Source of the DNA: Nocardia nova SH22a
GTDB lineage: Bacteria > Actinomycetota > Actinomycetes > Mycobacteriales > Mycobacteriaceae
DNA: 64,000 bases
Direction: 5' to 3'
Assembly: GCF_000523235.1 (NCBI RefSeq)
Contig: NZ_CP006850.1
Coordinates: forward strand, 3,348,001 to 3,412,000
Each line of letters begins with the position of its first letter. Positions within the stretch are counted from its first letter, which is position 1. The notes beneath the pieces were generated by a model. It was given only the letters and a program-made list of their open reading frames with translations, was not told where the DNA came from and did not search any database. Shown here one piece after another: positions 1 to 9,048 of this stretch. Made by a program: the position numbers and the translations under genes.

Positions 1-855
1 GGCGATCGGCCTTCCCAGCGCCGAGGGGACCCGGGTGCGGGCGTATGCGGTGAACGCGGTGCGGGCGGCGCGGGCCACGCCCACGTAGAGCGCCGAGTGC
101 CCGAACGAGCCCGGGCCCGCGGTCGCCGCCGGATCGCGGTACACCCCGTCGGTGAGCGGGATCTCGCGGAAACCGGCTGCGGGCACGGCGACCTCGGTGT
201 AGGTCACATCGTGGGTGTTGGAGGCCCGCAACCCGAGGTGGTCCCAGGTGTCGTGCCACGTGATCCCCGGCGTGTCGGCGGCAACGAGGAAATGCCCCAC
301 CCGCTGCGGGGTTTCGTCGGTGACGGCCCACACCACGTGGTAGGCCAGCGCCCGCCCGCCGGTCGCGAAGATCTTGCGTCCGGTGAGTGTCCAGCCCGAT
401 GCGGTGCGCCGCGCGATCGTCGCGGGCAGTCCGCCGCGGGCCGGGGCGCCGAGCTCCGGCTCCGCTCGGACCGCGTTGATCAGCGCCGGGCCGTCGTGGG
501 AGCGCCGCACCAGGTCGGCGTAGACCGTGTCGGGCCAGCCGCCGGTGTCGGCCTGGGTCCGATGAATACCCAGATTGTTCGCCGCGATGAGGGCGACCGA
601 AGGATCGCCCTCGCCGAGCGCCACCAGGATGCGTGCCACCCGGTGGTGATCGAGTTCGGGGCCGCCGTAGCGGGCGGCGACGGTGGCGGTGAGGTATCCG
701 CCGCGATGGGCCGCGAGCAGACCGGCGAGCGGGACCTCGCCGCTGCGGTCGTATTCGGCTGCGGTATCGGCGATTTCGGCCGTCAACGCCGCCAGGGCGG
801 CGGGTGAGGTGTCCGGAACGGTCAGCGCCGGGAAACCGGCCGGTGCGGTGGTCAC
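1..855 (-). CDS. Acyl-CoA-dehydrogenase-fold monooxygenase, DszC/SfnB-like (3' end outside window)
   Basis: The 285 visible codons run from a GTG at 855 to the left edge, so the C-terminal part is missing. The translation starts VTTAPAGFPAL and contains AANNLGIHRTQADTGG, LTGRKIFATGGRALAYHV and DTWDHLGLRASNTHD. These fit the N-terminal helical and middle beta domains of the acyl-CoA dehydrogenase fold in its flavin-dependent monooxygenase branch (DszC, SfnB), which uses reduced FMN on sulfur compounds. The GTG overlaps the stop of the upstream flavin monooxygenase (GTGA), so the two are probably translationally coupled. The sulfur role is inferred from family and neighbours; a true acyl-CoA dehydrogenase is less likely. 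Confidence 0.8.
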   Translation of the reverse strand, partial: MTTAPAGFPALTVPDTSPAALAALTAEIADTAAEYDRSGEVPLAGLLAAHRGGYLTATVAARYGGPELDHHRVARILVALGEGDPSVALIAANNLGIHRTQADTGGWPDTVYADLVRRSHDGPALINAVRAEPELGAPARGGLPATIARRTASGWTLTGRKIFATGGRALAYHVVWAVTDETPQRVGHFLVAADTPGITWHDTWDHLGLRASNTHDVTYTEVAVPAAGFREIPLTDGVYRDPAATAGPGSFGHSALYVGVARAARTAFTAYARTRVPSALGRPIA

Positions 856-2036
856 GGCCGGGCCGCCGCGAGCGCGCCGGGATGTTCCCGCTGCAGCGTG
901 CCGCGCCGACCGGTCGCCTTCCGGTGCGCCAGCTCCTGGCGGACCAGCGGCAGCACGTAACGCCCGTAGTCGATGACATCGTTGAGCGTGTCGTACCCGC
1001 GGATCGACACCAGGCCCGCACCCAGGTCGATGTAGTCCACGATCGCCGCCGCGACGGTCTCCGGGCTGCCGACCAGTGCGGTGGACGCACCGGCGGCGTT
1101 GGTCACCGCGGTGGTGCGCGTCCAGAGCGCGCGATCGTAGATCTCCTGGCGCGCGGCGAATTCCAGGGCCCGTTGCGATCCCACGTTCTGCGGTGCGCCG
1201 GTGAAACGCCGGGGCGGCTGACTGTCGTGCAGATTACGTGCGATTCGCTCGACGTAATCGCGGGCCTTCGCCCAGGCGAGGTCGTCGGTGCGGTCGATGA
1301 TCGGGCGGAAGGTCACCCAGATACGCGGGCGATCGGTGCGCCCGGCCGCCGCGGCGACGGCGTGCACACGCTGGATCTGGGCCTTGACGTCGGCGAGCGG
1401 TTCGCCCCAGAAGGCGAAGATATCGGCCTTCGCCCCGCCGATCGCGAAAGCGGCATCGGACTGCCCGCCGAACGAGATCGGAATCGAGTCGCCGTGGGGC
1501 GGGAATCCGGGGCCGAAATCATCGAAGCGGTAGTGCTCGCCCGCATAGGAGAACGGCTGTTTCTCCGACCACGCGCGGCGCAGCACGTCGATGAATTCGC
1601 CGGTGCGCGCATAACGCTGCTCCTTGGGCAGATAGTCACCCTGGCGCGCCTGTTCGGCGTCGTTGCCGCCGGAGATCAGATGCAGGACCGCCCGGCCCCC
1701 GGTGAGCTGATCGAGGGTGGCCAGCTGCTGGGCGGCGACGGTCGGGAACACCGTGTTCGGGCGTACCGCGACGATCGGCTTCAACGTGTCGCTGAGCTGG
1801 CCGACCGCCGAGGCGAGCACGAACGAATCGGCACTGGACGAACTGTACGGCAGCAGGGTCGCATCGAATCCGGCGTCCTCGAGGGTGCGAACGTAGCGGC
1901 GCACGAACGGCAGGTCGATACCGCGGGTGGGAATCGGCTCGAGTTCGGTCGAGGGATTCGTGTGGGTCAGGCTGATGAATTCCACATTCGGCGCGGCGGT
2001 GGCCGGCACCGGCTCCCCACTGGGATCCACGGTCAT
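852..2036 (-). CDS. LLM-class flavin-dependent monooxygenase, SsuD-like
   Basis: A 394-residue luciferase-like TIM-barrel protein. Alkanesulfonate-monooxygenase-type features are visible: the beta-1 strand NVEFISLTHTNPSTE, the IVAVRPNTVFPTVAAQQLAT segment, the GGRAVLHLISGGNDAEQ loop, and ISFGGQSDAAFAIGG with FAFWGEPLADV. Such enzymes use FMNH2 and oxygen to release sulfite from organosulfonates or to open related substrates. I start at the ATG at 2036 because GGAAGGAC lies just upstream; an in-frame extension to 2075 lacks this site. It is the first gene of a coupled pair with the DszC/SfnB-like gene and is divergent from the LysR gene. The substrate cannot be read from sequence. Confidence 0.85.
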   Translation of the reverse strand: MTVDPSGEPVPATAAPNVEFISLTHTNPSTELEPIPTRGIDLPFVRRYVRTLEDAGFDATLLPYSSSSADSFVLASAVGQLSDTLKPIVAVRPNTVFPTVAAQQLATLDQLTGGRAVLHLISGGNDAEQARQGDYLPKEQRYARTGEFIDVLRRAWSEKQPFSYAGEHYRFDDFGPGFPPHGDSIPISFGGQSDAAFAIGGAKADIFAFWGEPLADVKAQIQRVHAVAAAAGRTDRPRIWVTFRPIIDRTDDLAWAKARDYVERIARNLHDSQPPRRFTGAPQNVGSQRALEFAARQEIYDRALWTRTTAVTNAAGASTALVGSPETVAAAIVDYIDLGAGLVSIRGYDTLNDVIDYGRYVLPLVRQELAHRKATGRRGTLQREHPGALAAARP

Positions 2037-2195
2037 GACGGGTCCTTCCCGGAGTGGTCTCGGATGTGCGCGCACCGAAATTCACGGCCGGACACGAAAC
2101 GTCATGCTAATGAGATGCCGTGTGCGGAAACAGGGTTCGAGTCGCTGATTTCGATTCGATTCCCCGATAACTACCGATAGTGTCGGAGGAAATAT

Positions 2196-2208
2196 TCGGA
2201 AATTCCGA
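2196..2208. promoter_or_regulatory. Inverted repeat between divergent LysR and monooxygenase genes
   Basis: TCGGAAATTCCGA is a perfect inverted repeat (6-bp arms around a single A). It lies in the 260-bp spacer between the divergent monooxygenase and LysR genes, about 90 bp before the LysR start. Position and symmetry suit a regulator-binding site; assignment to this LysR protein is inference. Confidence 0.4.
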
Positions 2209-2296
2209 TCCGGCCGATTTCAAAGGTGGGCAAATGGTGATGTCCGGCGTTTACTGAGCGGAAATTACTGTGTCGTTTCGAAGGTGGTTGAATGTT

Positions 2297-3178
2297 ATGG
2301 CGGATCCGCTGGATTTGACGCACCTGCGCACGCTGGTGACCATTGCCGAAACCGGTGGTTTCCGGCGGGCGGCGGACGCCCTGCATCTCAGTCAGCCCAC
2401 GGTCAGTCAGCACATCCGGATGCTGGAACGGCGCCTCAAGCTGTCGCTGGTCGAAAGACGTGGCCGTGCGTCATATTTCACGCCGGACGGCGAGCGCCTG
2501 GTGATCGAGGCGCGCAAACTGCTCGACGCGCAAGACCAAGTGCTCGCCCGATTCGCCGGATCGGCCCCGGTGCAGATCACCATCGGATCGACCGAGCACG
2601 CGGGCGACGGGCTGCTGACCGAACTGCTCGCGGTCCTGCGCGCCGCCTATCCGGACGCCTATCTGCAATTCCGGATCGATCGTTCCACCGCGCTCACCGA
2701 ATCGGTGGGCAAGGGGGCGGTGGATCTCGCCGTGGTGCTGGGCGGCAATACCGCCGAGCCGGTCGGCACCGAGGTCGGCCTGCTCGATCTGCGCTGGGTC
2801 GCGGAAACCGGATGGCAGTTGCCGCCCGCGCCGGGCCCGATCTCACTGGTGGCGTTCGAGGAGCCCTGCGGCTTGCGGCGCCGGGCCGTGCACAGGCTCG
2901 GCGAACTGGGCTATCAGGTCGACGTGACCGCGGAGTCCGGCAATCTGGACGGTGTGCTGGCGGCCGCGAAGGCGGGTCTCGGCATCGCGCTGCTGCCGTT
3001 TCTCACGGTCCCGCCCGGCGGGCTCGCCGAGATCCGTGAGCTGCCCGCCATGGGATCGATCGACGTGCGGTTGGTGGCCCGGCGCGGACTCGGCCACGAC
3101 ATCGAGAGCACCGCGGTCGACGCGATCACCGCGCACTATCGATCGATCACCGGCCGCCGCCTCCGCGGAGTCGCGTGA
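2297..3178 (+). CDS. LysR-family transcriptional regulator
   Basis: A 293-residue protein with an N-terminal winged helix-turn-helix (about residues 5-64; GGFRRAADALHLSQPTVSQH) and a periplasmic-binding-protein-like effector domain. The start is the ATG at 2297, preceded at 9 nt by AAGGTGG; an upstream GTG adds nine residues without support. It is divergent from the two monooxygenase genes and its stop overlaps the start of the sulfurtransferase gene, so it probably controls this sulfur block. The effector (sulfate, a sulfonate or O-acetylserine are possible) is not visible. Confidence 0.88.
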   Translation: MADPLDLTHLRTLVTIAETGGFRRAADALHLSQPTVSQHIRMLERRLKLSLVERRGRASYFTPDGERLVIEARKLLDAQDQVLARFAGSAPVQITIGSTEHAGDGLLTELLAVLRAAYPDAYLQFRIDRSTALTESVGKGAVDLAVVLGGNTAEPVGTEVGLLDLRWVAETGWQLPPAPGPISLVAFEEPCGLRRRAVHRLGELGYQVDVTAESGNLDGVLAAAKAGLGIALLPFLTVPPGGLAEIRELPAMGSIDVRLVARRGLGHDIESTAVDAITAHYRSITGRRLRGVA

Positions 3179-4068
3179 TGAGCGCACGAAGCGACGTTCT
3201 GATCACCGCCGCGGACCTGGCCGAGCGGCTCGATTCCGGTGCGCCGGTGACGGTTCTCGATATTCGCTGGCAACTGGATCAGCCCGACGGCCGGGAAGCC
3301 TATCGCGCCGGTCATATTCCCGGCGCCGTCCATGTGGACCTGGAATCGGAGCTGTCCGATCACGCGATCGCCGGGCGTGGGCGTCATCCGCTGCCGTCCG
3401 GCGCCGGGCTGCAGGCCGCCGCGCGCCGCTGGGGCGTGCGCGCCGGTGTCCCGATCGTGGTGTACGACAACTGGAATCGCGCGGGCTCGGCGCGCGCGTG
3501 GTGGGTGCTGCGCGCGGCCGGCGTCACCGATGTGCGCATCCTCGACGGCGGGCTGGCGGCCTGGACCGGAATCGGCCGCGACCTCGCCCAGGGAAACGAA
3601 CTACGGGCGGTCGGCGATCTCACGGTGGCAAGCGATGACCTGTACACCGGCGCGGCGGCGACGGTGACCGCGGATCAGGCCGCACGCCTGCCCGCCGAGG
3701 GGATTCTGATCGACGCCCGGGCCCCGGAGCGGTTCCAGGGACACAGTGAGCCGATCGATCCGGTGGCCGGGCATATTCCCGGGGCCGTCAACATCCCCTC
3801 CGGAAGGCTCCTGGACGAGCGCGGATTCTTCCGTCCCGCAACAGAACTCGACGCGATATTCGACGCCGCGGGAGTACGTGACGCGGGCGGCGTGGGCGCC
3901 TACTGCGGTTCCGGCGTGACCGCGGCGGTGGTCGTGGCGGCCCTGCGGATCGTCGGCGTCGACGCGGCGTTGTTTCCGGGCTCGTGGTCGCAGTGGAGCT
4001 CGGAACCCGGCCGTCCGGTCGCCGCCGCGGGTCCGGCTGACCCGATCAGAACATCTTTCCCGGATTGA
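3178..4068 (+). CDS. Two-domain rhodanese-like sulfurtransferase
   Basis: A 296-residue tandem rhodanese. The N-terminal domain (about 5-130) has the AGHIPGAVHVDLE signature but no catalytic Cys. The C-terminal domain (about 150-285) carries the active-site loop CGSGVTA with Cys243 and a second AGHIPGAVNIPS motif. The family moves sulfane sulfur from thiosulfate or 3-mercaptopyruvate to acceptors; the CG-SG-type loop occurs in both subgroups. The ATG at 3178 overlaps the LysR stop as TGATG, so the genes are coupled. The 3' end overlaps the convergent FAD-oxidase gene by 23 bp. Confidence 0.88.
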   Translation: MSARSDVLITAADLAERLDSGAPVTVLDIRWQLDQPDGREAYRAGHIPGAVHVDLESELSDHAIAGRGRHPLPSGAGLQAAARRWGVRAGVPIVVYDNWNRAGSARAWWVLRAAGVTDVRILDGGLAAWTGIGRDLAQGNELRAVGDLTVASDDLYTGAAATVTADQAARLPAEGILIDARAPERFQGHSEPIDPVAGHIPGAVNIPSGRLLDERGFFRPATELDAIFDAAGVRDAGGVGAYCGSGVTAAVVVAALRIVGVDAALFPGSWSQWSSEPGRPVAAAGPADPIRTSFPD

Positions 4069-5398
4069 ACAACCCGTCCGGGTCGAGTGCGCGCCGGACC
4101 GCGCGTTGCACGCGCAGGCCGTCGGGGCCGAGTTCGCGCTCGAGCCAGCGCCGCTTGAGCACGCCCACACCGTGCTCACCGGTGATGGTGCCGCCCAGAT
4201 GCAGTGCGGTAGCGAATATCTCGTCGGCCGCGGCCTCGGCGCGTCCGAGTGCGGCGGGGTCGTGCTCGGGAACGACGATGATGGGATGCAGGTTTCCGTC
4301 GCCCGCGTGCCCGAAGGTGCAGATCCGGCTGTCGTGGCCGGTGGCGATCTCGGTGATCCGGCGCACCGCCTCGGCGATGCGTGATCGTGGCACCGCGATG
4401 TCCTCGATGAGCACCCGCCCGTGCCGCTCGAGTGCGGGGAGGGCTGCGCGGCGGATCGCGAGCAACTCGTTCGCGGCGGCGGGATCCGTGCCGACCCGCA
4501 CGCGGGAAGTGAAGCGGGCGAATGTCGATTCGACGATCTCGGCCTCCGCGTCCGCACCGAATCCGTCGGTCTGCGCGACGACGAACGCACCCGCCGAGTC
4601 CCCGCCCGCCCCCGCCAGATCCTGCGCCTCGCGCAAGGAGGCCGCATCCAGCAATTCCAGCATCGCGGGCCGCACCCGCGCGGCGAGTACGGCCGCGGTG
4701 GCCGTGGCCGCCTGCTCCACCTCATCGAAATAGGCGGCGATCGTCACGGTGCGCACCGGAATCGGCTGCAACCGCACGGTCGCCGACACGATGACGCCCA
4801 GGGTGCCCTCCGAACCGGTGAACAGACTCGTCAGATCCAGTCCCGCAACACCTTTCGCGGTGCGCCGCCCGGTGTGGACCAACCTGCCGTCGGCCAGCAC
4901 CACGCTGAGCCCGAGGACCGAATCACCGGTCACCCCGTACTTCACGCATCGCAGGCCACCGGCGTTGGTGGCGATATTGCCCCCGATCGTCGAGATCGCC
5001 ACACTGGCCGGATCCGGTGCGTAACGCAGCCCTGCACGAGCGGCGGCCGCGTCGAGCGCAGCGCCACTGACACCGGCTTCGACCACCGCGAACTCATCGG
5101 CCTCGGCGATCCGCAGAATTCGATCGAGCCCGCTGACATCGAGGATCAGCGAACCCGCACCCGCGCTCGCACCGCCCGCCAGTCCGGTACCGGCCCCGCG
5201 CACGACCACCGACAGCCCGGCCGTCGTCGCGAACTCCACTGCCCTTCGCACATCGTCGACGGTCGCGGCACGCACCAGCACCTCGGGCTGCCCGGCGGCG
5301 CGATGGCCCGATCGATCCGATTTCGCGTGTTCCGGGATCGCGGAGCCGGTGAGTACCGTTCCCGCGATCGACGTCGGCCGGGCGGCGGGGATGGTCAT
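4046..5398 (-). CDS. FAD-linked oxidase, GlcD/D-lactate dehydrogenase family
   Basis: A 450-residue flavoprotein. The N-terminal PCMH-type FAD-binding domain includes VVVRGAGTGLAGGA, then IGGNIATNAGGLRCVKYG and LFTGSEGTLGVI. The C-terminal oxidase domain ends with the family motif GGTITGEHGVGVLK. Members oxidise 2-hydroxy acids such as glycolate or D-lactate. The ATG at 5398 follows GAGGAG. It lies 145 bp downstream of the second SsuD-like gene on the same strand. It is sulfur-unrelated by family, and the substrate is undetermined. Confidence 0.85.
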   Translation of the reverse strand: MTIPAARPTSIAGTVLTGSAIPEHAKSDRSGHRAAGQPEVLVRAATVDDVRRAVEFATTAGLSVVVRGAGTGLAGGASAGAGSLILDVSGLDRILRIAEADEFAVVEAGVSGAALDAAAARAGLRYAPDPASVAISTIGGNIATNAGGLRCVKYGVTGDSVLGLSVVLADGRLVHTGRRTAKGVAGLDLTSLFTGSEGTLGVIVSATVRLQPIPVRTVTIAAYFDEVEQAATATAAVLAARVRPAMLELLDAASLREAQDLAGAGGDSAGAFVVAQTDGFGADAEAEIVESTFARFTSRVRVGTDPAAANELLAIRRAALPALERHGRVLIEDIAVPRSRIAEAVRRITEIATGHDSRICTFGHAGDGNLHPIIVVPEHDPAALGRAEAAADEIFATALHLGGTITGEHGVGVLKRRWLERELGPDGLRVQRAVRRALDPDGLFNPGKMF

Positions 5399-5543
5399 CG
5401 GTGCACTCCTCGGGTTCGCGTGCGCGACCGGTGTGACACCGGGGCGCCCGATTCATCCTCGCCGACCATCGGAGCGCCGGGTAGTGCGCAACGATCGCGA
5501 TACCCGATCAGTGCCTATTACGGCGGCGCTCTACCGTGCTCTC

Positions 5544-6602
5544 TCAGCGCAGCAGCGGGAGCAGGTGCTCGCCCTGGCGGTGGATCTCGCGCAGATACGG
5601 GGTGTCGGACAGCACGAAGTGGGTGATGCCGAGGTCCTGGTATTTACGCAGCGACTTGGCCACCTCCTGTGCCGAGCCGACCAGCCAGGTGCTGCCCGCA
5701 CCGCCGCCGCCGACCCGGCCGGGCGCGGTGTAGAGGTTGTCGTCGAGCACATCGCCGCGGGCCGCGAGATCGTAGAGCCGCTGCTGCCCGACCGCGGCCT
5801 TGCGCTGCGGTTCCGGCCCTGCCGCATGGCTTTTCGCCATCTCGGCGACCCGCGCCTCGGCATCGGCCCACGCCTGTTCGCTGGTGTCGCGCACCACGGT
5901 GGTGACCCGCAGGCCGAATTCCAGCGGCGGAAGTTCGCGTCCCACGGTCGAGGTGAGGGCCCGCAGCCGGTCGATGCGTTCGGCGACGTCGGCCAGCGGT
6001 TCACCCCAGAACAACTGCACATCCGCCACGGCCGCCGACACCCGCTCCGCCGCCGCCGACGCTCCGCCGAAATAGAACCGGGGATGCGGGCGACCCTCGC
6101 GGGCGGCGATACGCGGCAGCACCGTCGAATCATCGACCCGGTAATGGGTGCCGTGATGGGTCACGTTCTCCTCGGTCCACAATCGCCGCACCAGCCGGAT
6201 GAATTCCTCGGTGCGGCCGTACCGGGCCGCCTGCTCCTCTTCGACCTCGCCATAGGCCGCGAGATTGTCCTTCCCCGACACGATATTGATCCGGACCCGC
6301 CCACCCGACAAATGGTCCAGTGTCGCGACCGCGGAGGCGAAATGCGCGGGCCGCCAATAACCCGGCCGGATCGCGATGAGCGGTTCGAACGTCTCGGTCC
6401 GCGCGGCCAGCGCCGTCGCCACCGTGACGGTATCCGGCCGTCCCCACCCGGTGCCGATCAACGCCCCTTTCCACCCGTGCTCCTCGAGCGCCGCGGCCTG
6501 CCCCGCGAGGGTGTCGAGACTGTTGTGATCGGCGACCACGGTATCGCCCCGGTGACCCGGTGTGACTTGATTGGGGATGTACCAGAGAAATTCGGCGCTC
6601 AT
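5544..6602 (-). CDS. Alkanesulfonate-monooxygenase-like LLM flavoprotein (second copy)
   Basis: A 352-residue luciferase-fold monooxygenase starting MSAEFLWYIPNQV, a typical SsuD-family first strand. It also carries LIAIRPGYWRPAHFAS, GGRVRINIVSGKDNLA, FYFGGASAAAERV and LFWGEPLADVAERI. The expected role is FMNH2-dependent desulfonation in the cytosol, freeing sulfite. I prefer the ATG at 6602 because the protein then begins at the conserved strand; a GTG at 6632 would add ten residues. The leader carries no obvious strong Shine-Dalgarno. It is related to, but clearly different from, the copy at 852-2036, suggesting another sulfur substrate. Confidence 0.85.
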   Translation of the reverse strand: MSAEFLWYIPNQVTPGHRGDTVVADHNSLDTLAGQAAALEEHGWKGALIGTGWGRPDTVTVATALAARTETFEPLIAIRPGYWRPAHFASAVATLDHLSGGRVRINIVSGKDNLAAYGEVEEEQAARYGRTEEFIRLVRRLWTEENVTHHGTHYRVDDSTVLPRIAAREGRPHPRFYFGGASAAAERVSAAVADVQLFWGEPLADVAERIDRLRALTSTVGRELPPLEFGLRVTTVVRDTSEQAWADAEARVAEMAKSHAAGPEPQRKAAVGQQRLYDLAARGDVLDDNLYTAPGRVGGGGAGSTWLVGSAQEVAKSLRKYQDLGITHFVLSDTPYLREIHRQGEHLLPLLR

Positions 6603-6721
6603 CGACGAAGTATCGCCCCGCGACGAAGACACAATGGTTGCCGCGCAATTTATTCGGGGATTGAAAAAACTTGTGTACTGGGGATTTTCGACCCTCGAAG
6701 CAATAGATTCCCGGCGATTCT

Positions 6722-6904
6722 GTTATCCCGCAGAATGCGGTTCCGGTGACCGTTCGCGGGCATACCGTCCATCTCATCGACCCGGTCCACGTTGGTACCG
6801 CCGCCGCGATACCCGCGGTGCCGGCCGAGATCGGTGATCTGGTCGGACGGGATTCGCTGCTGATCAACGCCGGCGTCCATCTGCCGGCATTCGGAACCAG
6901 GTGA
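6722..6904 (+). other. Short open frame, possible gene remnant
   Basis: In the 315-bp gap between the SsuD-like start and the acetyltransferase stop, a plus-strand frame of about 60 codons reads VIPQNAVPVTVRGHTVHLID and ends with INAGVHLPAFGTR. Its composition looks protein-like, and it opens mid-domain without a ribosome site. That suggests the tail of a lost gene or a small hypothetical protein. I do not recognise the family. The rest of the gap holds the upstream region of the SsuD-like gene. Confidence 0.3.
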
Positions 6905-6917
6905 ACGCCGCGCCGCG

Positions 6918-8123
6918 TCAGAAGTAGGTGCCGGAGAACGGCGCCGAGGTGGTGGCGAACAATGCGTCCGCGTCTTCGATTGCGCCACCGTGGTTTTCGC
7001 GCACCCGCCCGGCCAGGGCGAGGTGCCGCCAGGTCGAACCGCCCAGATACACCGCGGCCAGCGCGGAGACGTCGGTGGTGAGGTCGGCGGGTGCGTCGAC
7101 GCGAGTGACGGCGTCGGGCTCGATGCGATAGGAACCCGTGTTGGCGGGTAGTACATCGTCGGTCACCGCGATCACCACCGGCGATTCGTCGCGGTAGGCC
7201 CGCCTGTCCAAGGCTCCGTGCACATCGACCAATCGCAGCCACGTCTCGTCGTGCACACCGGCAACGGTGACCACCCGCTCGTCGGTGAACAGGTGCCGTA
7301 GCGGACTGTCCACCGGTGCGAAGGTGAACACGATCCGGTCGACGATGTCGTGGGTGAGCAGATGCCGCAGCAGTCCGCTGTAGGCGGCGGGGGTGGTGGC
7401 CACCCAGTCGTCGATGACGACTGTGCGCTGCGGGTTGCGCGGCCAGCTCGTGCCGTCGGCGGGGCGGTAGCGCAGGAATCCGTCCTCGGCGCCGGGCTCA
7501 CCGTGCACCACGGTCCAGCCGCTGTCACCGGCGACCAATTCCTGGAACCGCCACCAGTACGGCCCCCGGTCGATCGCTCCGGTCCACGAAATATCAGCGG
7601 CCGCATAGATTTTCGCCAAGGTCTCCCAGCGGTCTCCGGGAAGGAGATACCGCACCGGGCCGCCCGGGATCACGGTGTCGCGCAGCCGGGCTCGACGCAG
7701 ATCCAGCTCGAGCGTGGTATACGAACTCGCGACGCCGTAGCCGAACCGTTCGTATATTCCGCCCTGGGTGGCGCGCAGACTCGCGACCAGTTCACCACGC
7801 TCGGCGATGTCGGCGAGCTGGCGCCGCAACAGTGCACTCACCACCCCACGCCGGGTGTGCGTCGGCAGCACTCCCACATGGGTGATCGCCGCGTGCGGCA
7901 CGCGCTGTCCGCCCGGAACGACGAGCCAGCTGGTGTAGGAGTCGGCGGCACCGACCAGCCCGCCGTCGAGCCGCGCCCCGAGCGTCCGTCCGGGCTCGAC
8001 CAGTCCGTCGGCGCCCTGCGGCAGCGGTGGCAGCCCGACCATCGCGGTCCGGAAGATGTCACCGGCGGCGCGCACCTCGTCGGCGTCGGTCAGCGTATCG
8101 AGTGCGATGGGCTGTCCGGTCAT
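6918..8123 (-). CDS. Eis-type GNAT N-acetyltransferase
   Basis: A 401-residue protein matching the three-part Eis architecture: an N-terminal GNAT domain (THVGVLPTHTRRGVVSALL, the acetyl-CoA loop), a second GNAT-like domain, and a C-terminal sterol-carrier-like domain. Eis enzymes use Tyr126 as the general acid and the C-terminal Phe carboxylate as the general base; here GGIYERFGYG puts a Tyr at 124 and the protein ends in TYF, so both are kept. The family acetylates amines, including aminoglycosides and lysines. The ATG follows GGAGGTGA. It is 103 bp from the lipase-like gene, and no sulfur role is implied. Confidence 0.85.
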   Translation of the reverse strand: MTGQPIALDTLTDADEVRAAGDIFRTAMVGLPPLPQGADGLVEPGRTLGARLDGGLVGAADSYTSWLVVPGGQRVPHAAITHVGVLPTHTRRGVVSALLRRQLADIAERGELVASLRATQGGIYERFGYGVASSYTTLELDLRRARLRDTVIPGGPVRYLLPGDRWETLAKIYAAADISWTGAIDRGPYWWRFQELVAGDSGWTVVHGEPGAEDGFLRYRPADGTSWPRNPQRTVVIDDWVATTPAAYSGLLRHLLTHDIVDRIVFTFAPVDSPLRHLFTDERVVTVAGVHDETWLRLVDVHGALDRRAYRDESPVVIAVTDDVLPANTGSYRIEPDAVTRVDAPADLTTDVSALAAVYLGGSTWRHLALAGRVRENHGGAIEDADALFATTSAPFSGTYF

Positions 8124-8226
8124 GCGTCACCTCCGAGGTTCACGAACGAATATTCGAGGACTACGTGCGTTCCGGGACCACGGTAGCGGGGGAGCCGCGC
8201 GGCGACGGTGCATGGTGGCCGAAGAT

Positions 8227-9048
8227 TCACAGCTGCTCGGCGATGAAGTCCACCACGGCCCGGTAGACCTGATCGCGGTCGATCTCGTTGAGAATGTTGT
8301 GCCGGTCCTCGGCGAAGATCGCCGCGCGCGCGTCGGGCAACCGTGCCACCGCGCTGTGCACCCCGGCGACCGGGGCCATATCGTCCTCGGCGCCGTGCAC
8401 GAACAGCACGGGCAGGGTGAGCTTGTCCAGCACCGCCGGAATGCGGGCGGCCACCGCGCCGAGCGCACCGAGGGTTTCCGGCCGCAGCCCGCCCTGCCAG
8501 GTGAGCGGATCCTCGCGAATCCGCTGGGCGAATGCGGTGTCGCGGGTCATCTCGCCCGGATCGCGCCGCAGCTCCCACGGATCCACCCCCTCGGACAGCA
8601 CCCGTGCCACCCAGCTCTCGCCCCCGGCCGCCAGCGACGAGCCCGCGAGGACGAGAGCCGTTGCGGGAACGCCGCGTTCGGCGATCAGCAGCGCCGAGAT
8701 CAGCGCGCCCAGGGAATGGCCGCCGAGGATCAACGGAACATCCGGATGCGCCGCGCGCACCAGGCCGGTCAGCGTCTCGGCATCGTCGGCCAGGGTGTCC
8801 ACCGACGAGATCAGCACCCGTTCGCCGTCGCTGCGGCCGTGCCCGGCATGGTCACCCGCCCACACCGCGATCCCGGCGGCGTTGAGGGCCGCGGCGAACG
8901 GGTGATAGCTGCCGATGTGTTCACCGAGGCCGTGGAAGAAGATCAGCACCGCCCGCGGCCGGGGCGGGACCCAGTGACCGTAGTGGATGGTTCCCGTGGC
9001 ACCGTGAAATTCTGCCGTGACGAAATCTGCCGCATCGGAGTCAGTCAC
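8227..9048 (-). CDS. Alpha/beta hydrolase, monoacylglycerol-lipase type
   Basis: A 273-residue serine hydrolase with the oxyanion motif FFHGLGEH, the nucleophile elbow GGHSLGA (Ser112), the acid in VHGAEDDMAP and the catalytic His in EDRHNILNE. These are the usual marks of the monoglyceride lipase/lysophospholipase group. A GTG start at 9048 overlaps the last eight bases of metY, so it is translated with it. No signal peptide is seen. The substrate could be a monoacylglycerol or another ester; the link to MetY is positional only. Confidence 0.85.
   Translation of the reverse strand: MTDSDAADFVTAEFHGATGTIHYGHWVPPRPRAVLIFFHGLGEHIGSYHPFAAALNAAGIAVWAGDHAGHGRSDGERVLISSVDTLADDAETLTGLVRAAHPDVPLILGGHSLGALISALLIAERGVPATALVLAGSSLAAGGESWVARVLSEGVDPWELRRDPGEMTRDTAFAQRIREDPLTWQGGLRPETLGALGAVAARIPAVLDKLTLPVLFVHGAEDDMAPVAGVHSAVARLPDARAAIFAEDRHNILNEIDRDQVYRAVVDFIAEQL

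Noticed and set aside
804..2180. Long plus-strand frame opposite the SsuD-like gene
   Set aside because: It is the antisense shadow of a clear flavin monooxygenase; composition is Arg/Gly-rich and no domain is recognisable.
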